Shown here piece by piece: positions 62,601 through 64,000 of a stretch of 64,000 nucleotides of DNA. How positions within the stretch are numbered: the first letter of the stretch is position 1; each line of letters starts with the position of its first letter. This DNA comes from Kitasatospora herbaricolor (GTDB lineage Bacteria; Actinomycetota; Actinomycetes; Streptomycetales; Streptomycetaceae): the NCBI RefSeq assembly GCF_030813695.1, contig NZ_JAUSVA010000002.1, positions 8,889,501 through 8,953,500 of the forward strand, written 5' to 3'. The notes beneath the pieces are model-generated. The model was not told where the DNA came from, searched no databases, and worked only from the letters and a program-made list of their open reading frames with translations. The translations under genes and the position numbers were made by a program.

Positions 62601-64000
62601 CTCGGCGGCGACTCCATCCGCGCCGTCCAACTGGCCGGCCACCTGCACGAGGCGGGCTGGACGGTCTCCCTGCGGGACGTCTTCGGCGCCCCCACCGTCT
62701 CCGAACTGCTGCCCCTGGCCCGGCCGGTGACCGCCGCGGCCGCGGCCGACCAGCCCTTCGCCCTGCTCGACCCCGAGGACCGCGCCGCCCTCCCGCCGGG
62801 CCTCTCCGACGCCTACCCGATGGTCTCCATGCAGCTCAGCATGGTCTTCCACATGGAGATCGCCGGCGGCACCGACAGCTACCACAACGTCAACAGCTAC
62901 CGGATCTCGGCCGCCCTGGACGAGACCGCCTTCCGCCGGGCGGTGGCCGAAGTCCTGGACCGGCACCCGGTGTTGCGCACGGGCCTCGACCTGTCCGGCT
63001 ACCGCGAGCCGCTCCAGCTGGTGCACGGCGAACTGCCCGCACCCGTCGAGTTCGCCGACCTGCGCGGCACCGACACCCAGGACGAGGCCGTCCGCGCCGT
63101 CTTCGAGCACCACCGCTCCACCCCCTTCGACCTGATGGAACCGCCGCTGCTGCGGATCACCGTGCAGCGCCTGGCCGACCAGGTCTTCCAGCTCACCCTG
63201 TCCGAGCACCACGCCATCCTGGACGGCTGGAGCTTCACCTCGCTGCTCACCGAACTCCTGGAGCGGCACGCCGAACTGGCCGCCGACCCGGCGAGTCCGC
63301 CCGCACCCGCCCCCCGCTCCGCCTTCCGCGACTTCGTCACGGTCGAACGGGAGGCCGCCGCCGACGCCGACTCGCTCGCCTACTGGCGCGCCAAGCTGGC
63401 CGGTGTCAGCGGTGAACTGTGGCCCGGCAGCAGCGAGGTGCACGAGGTGCCCCGGACCCTGGAGCGGGTGCTCCCGGCGGCGCCCGGCCAGCTGCGGCTG
63501 GTCGCCGACGCGGCCGGCGTCCCGGTCAAGTCGGTCGCGCTCGCCGCCCATCTGCGGGCGCTCCGGGCGATCACCGGGCGGGACCGCGTCACCACCGGCC
63601 TGGCGATGAACGGACGGCTGGAGCGGCGCGGCGGCACCGAGGTGCTGGGGCTCTTCCTCAACACCGTGCCGCTGGTCGGCGAGCCGGTCGACGACGACCC
63701 GCTGGCCCTGGTGCGCGCCGTGCACCGGGAGGAGCTGGAGATGATGCCGCACCGGCGGGTGCCGTTCGCCCGGCTGGCCCGGCTGATGGCCGACACCCGG
63801 CTCGACAGCCAGTTCGGCTACCTGCGCTTCCACGCCCTGGGCACGCTCAGCTCCGCCCGGATCGTGGACGCCCGGATCGGCTGCGAGCCGACCATGCGGC
63901 ACGAACCCAACAGCTTCGCCTTCGGCGCCTCGCTCATCCAGGACCCGGTGTCCGACCGCGTCCTGCTGGCCGTCGACCACCAGCGGTCGGTGGTGCCCGA
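59634..64000 (+). CDS. NRPS, C-A-T-C... (runs off the right edge)
   Basis: At least 1455 residues. C1 begins directly ([19 protein letters not shown]) with [11 protein letters not shown] at about residue 141. Adenylation A1 follows (about 470-930: [52 protein letters not shown]), then T1 with [12 protein letters not shown], and a second C domain with [12 protein letters not shown] near residue 1200, open at 64000. The pocket by eye is D-W-W-C-M-G-L-V-H, not a code I can name. GTG at 59634 has AAGGAAGG upstream and 124 bases separate it from the first NRPS, so they share an operon. Its first C domain is closely similar to that of the preceding protein, so one may derive from the other by duplication. 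Confidence 0.9.
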   Translation, partial: MTSTEEPARVAPVSGLQRGLWFLDRWNPGAATYNIPWVFEFTGALDLVRLESALGALVARHEALRTIFALHEDGPRQHVRHSPAVPFTVTDLRALDERESARRAEELIAAEAAAPFDLEQGPLLRASVLRTGEQRATMAVVVHHIVWDGWSADVFERELAELYSAAVAGRAAELPVLTTQYADYAAEEQAQSFEEHLAHWKLQLDGAPGLLEIPGDRPRPAHRSHHGATEPFALEPGTAARVKHLAEEEGVTPFMVMLAAFALLLHRWTGAEDMVIGTPVTTRNRPELENLVGYFVNLLPLRVRLARTMTFRELLEHVQEVAFEGYAYLDVPFDQLVDRLAPDRSAQHAPLVQVVFGAHAEDAAALRFGEALAERAVRSNGTSKFDLTWSVFDSGELRGEAEYRTDLFDPATVRRMAADWQTLLTAALDHLDRPLRELGTPASAGRPARIPQGRCLHQLFEDAADRHGERTALTDGARALTYTDLDERANRLAHALTAAGVRRGDRVGLLLDRTADIVVSVLAVLKAGAAYVPVDPAAPAGRAATVFGDTGVTLVLTDLPDRVPEGPWLRHDLAARAAETATMPATRPRAGARPGDTAYVIFTSGSTGRPKGVAIAHEHVSRLMAAGAEHFGFGPQDAWTLFHSYAFDWTVWEIWGALHHGARLVVVPYLTSRSPEEFAQLLDEEGVSHLCLTPSALRQLEPALRRRPRPLPALKQIMLGGEALDPAVVQRWLDLDPLPPARICNLYGITETTVHVTTFDIAGPGATGGFERSLIGEAMPHLDALVLDDWLRPCPEGVPGELYIGGGSLAHGYWQRPGLSAARFVADPYAGVPGARMYRTGDVAKRLPGGGLEYVGRADFQVKLRGFRIELGEIENALSAHPDVDACVVTVHDQRLAAYLTGRAPERVREFLARTLPDYMIPASVTVLDALPLTVNGKVDRAALPAPGAPAAAGGRHVPPRTAAERAFADAWSRVLGIDEVGVHDDFFHLGGDSIRAVQLAGHLHEAGWTVSLRDVFGAPTVSELLPLARPVTAAAAADQPFALLDPEDRAALPPGLSDAYPMVSMQLSMVFHMEIAGGTDSYHNVNSYRISAALDETAFRRAVAEVLDRHPVLRTGLDLSGYREPLQLVHGELPAPVEFADLRGTDTQDEAVRAVFEHHRSTPFDLMEPPLLRITVQRLADQVFQLTLSEHHAILDGWSFTSLLTELLERHAELAADPASPPAPAPRSAFRDFVTVEREAAADADSLAYWRAKLAGVSGELWPGSSEVHEVPRTLERVLPAAPGQLRLVADAAGVPVKSVALAAHLRALRAITGRDRVTTGLAMNGRLERRGGTEVLGLFLNTVPLVGEPVDDDPLALVRAVHREELEMMPHRRVPFARLARLMADTRLDSQFGYLRFHALGTLSSARIVDARIGCEPTMRHEPNSFAFGASLIQDPVSDRVLLAVDHQRSVVP

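Noticed and set aside
59546-63415. A plus-strand 1289-codon frame over the second NRPS
   Set aside because: It is Arg/Pro-rich and in a different frame from the NRPS motifs, which start with GTG at 59634 and run to the window end.

Overview
The window is very GC-rich DNA with almost every codon ending in G or C, GTG and TTG starts, AGGAGG-type ribosome sites and long antisense open frames. Gene content (SigB-type sigma factor with anti-sigma and antagonist partners, DUF6458, DasR-type operator, group 1h hydrogenase, NRPS genes) points to a Streptomyces or Kitasatospora-like actinomycete. There are no rRNA or tRNA genes, no CRISPR array and no insertion sequence.

Bases 1-10,300 are a stress-signalling block. 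On the minus strand lie an ANTAR-GAF-PAS regulator (cut by the left edge) and a giant soluble hybrid histidine kinase with a tandem HAMP array. On the plus strand follow a MEDS-HATPase anti-sigma-like protein, a SigB-family sigma factor with a plausible self-recognised promoter, a STAS antagonist, an RsbW-like kinase, and a decayed endonuclease/exonuclease/phosphatase gene.

Bases 10,300-26,400 hold ordinary accessory genes: an NAD(P)-binding oxidoreductase with divergent HxlR regulator, an APH-fold kinase, a DUF4230 protein, DUF6458, two related tandem unknown genes, an SDR, a GH16-like protein, a secreted beta-helix protein behind a DasR-like site, GNAT, hydrolase, an SBF-type transporter with divergent GntR regulator, a Tat-type PGRP amidase and YceI. 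Several strong hairpins separate convergent genes.

Bases 26,600-43,500 are a complete high-affinity [NiFe]-hydrogenase locus: a GNAT-AAA ATPase fusion, hypX, small and large subunits, a NifU-like protein, DUF5947, DUF6084, an unknown protein, the maturation protease, a 36-residue one-helix protein, then hypA-hypB-hypF-hypC-hypD-hypE. Most junctions are 4-base stop/start overlaps. The small subunit carries the Cys-x-x-Asp motif of oxygen-tolerant group 1h enzymes.

Bases 43,500-48,500 contain a YczR/YczE pair, an HxlR/alpha-beta hydrolase pair with a tandem operator, and a frameshifted secreted-protein gene.

Bases 48,700-64,000 begin a nonribosomal peptide cluster that runs off the right edge. 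An XRE/NB-ARC regulator is followed by two glutamate-mutase-like subunits, an asparaginyl-tRNA-synthetase-like amide ligase without a tRNA-binding domain, a stripped-down glutamate synthase FMN domain, a 45-bp tandem repeat, and NRPS genes with order A-T-C-A-T and C-A-T-C.... The four small enzymes read as a route from glutamate to 3-methylaspartate and possibly 3-methylasparagine. This is the best candidate here for an undescribed system.
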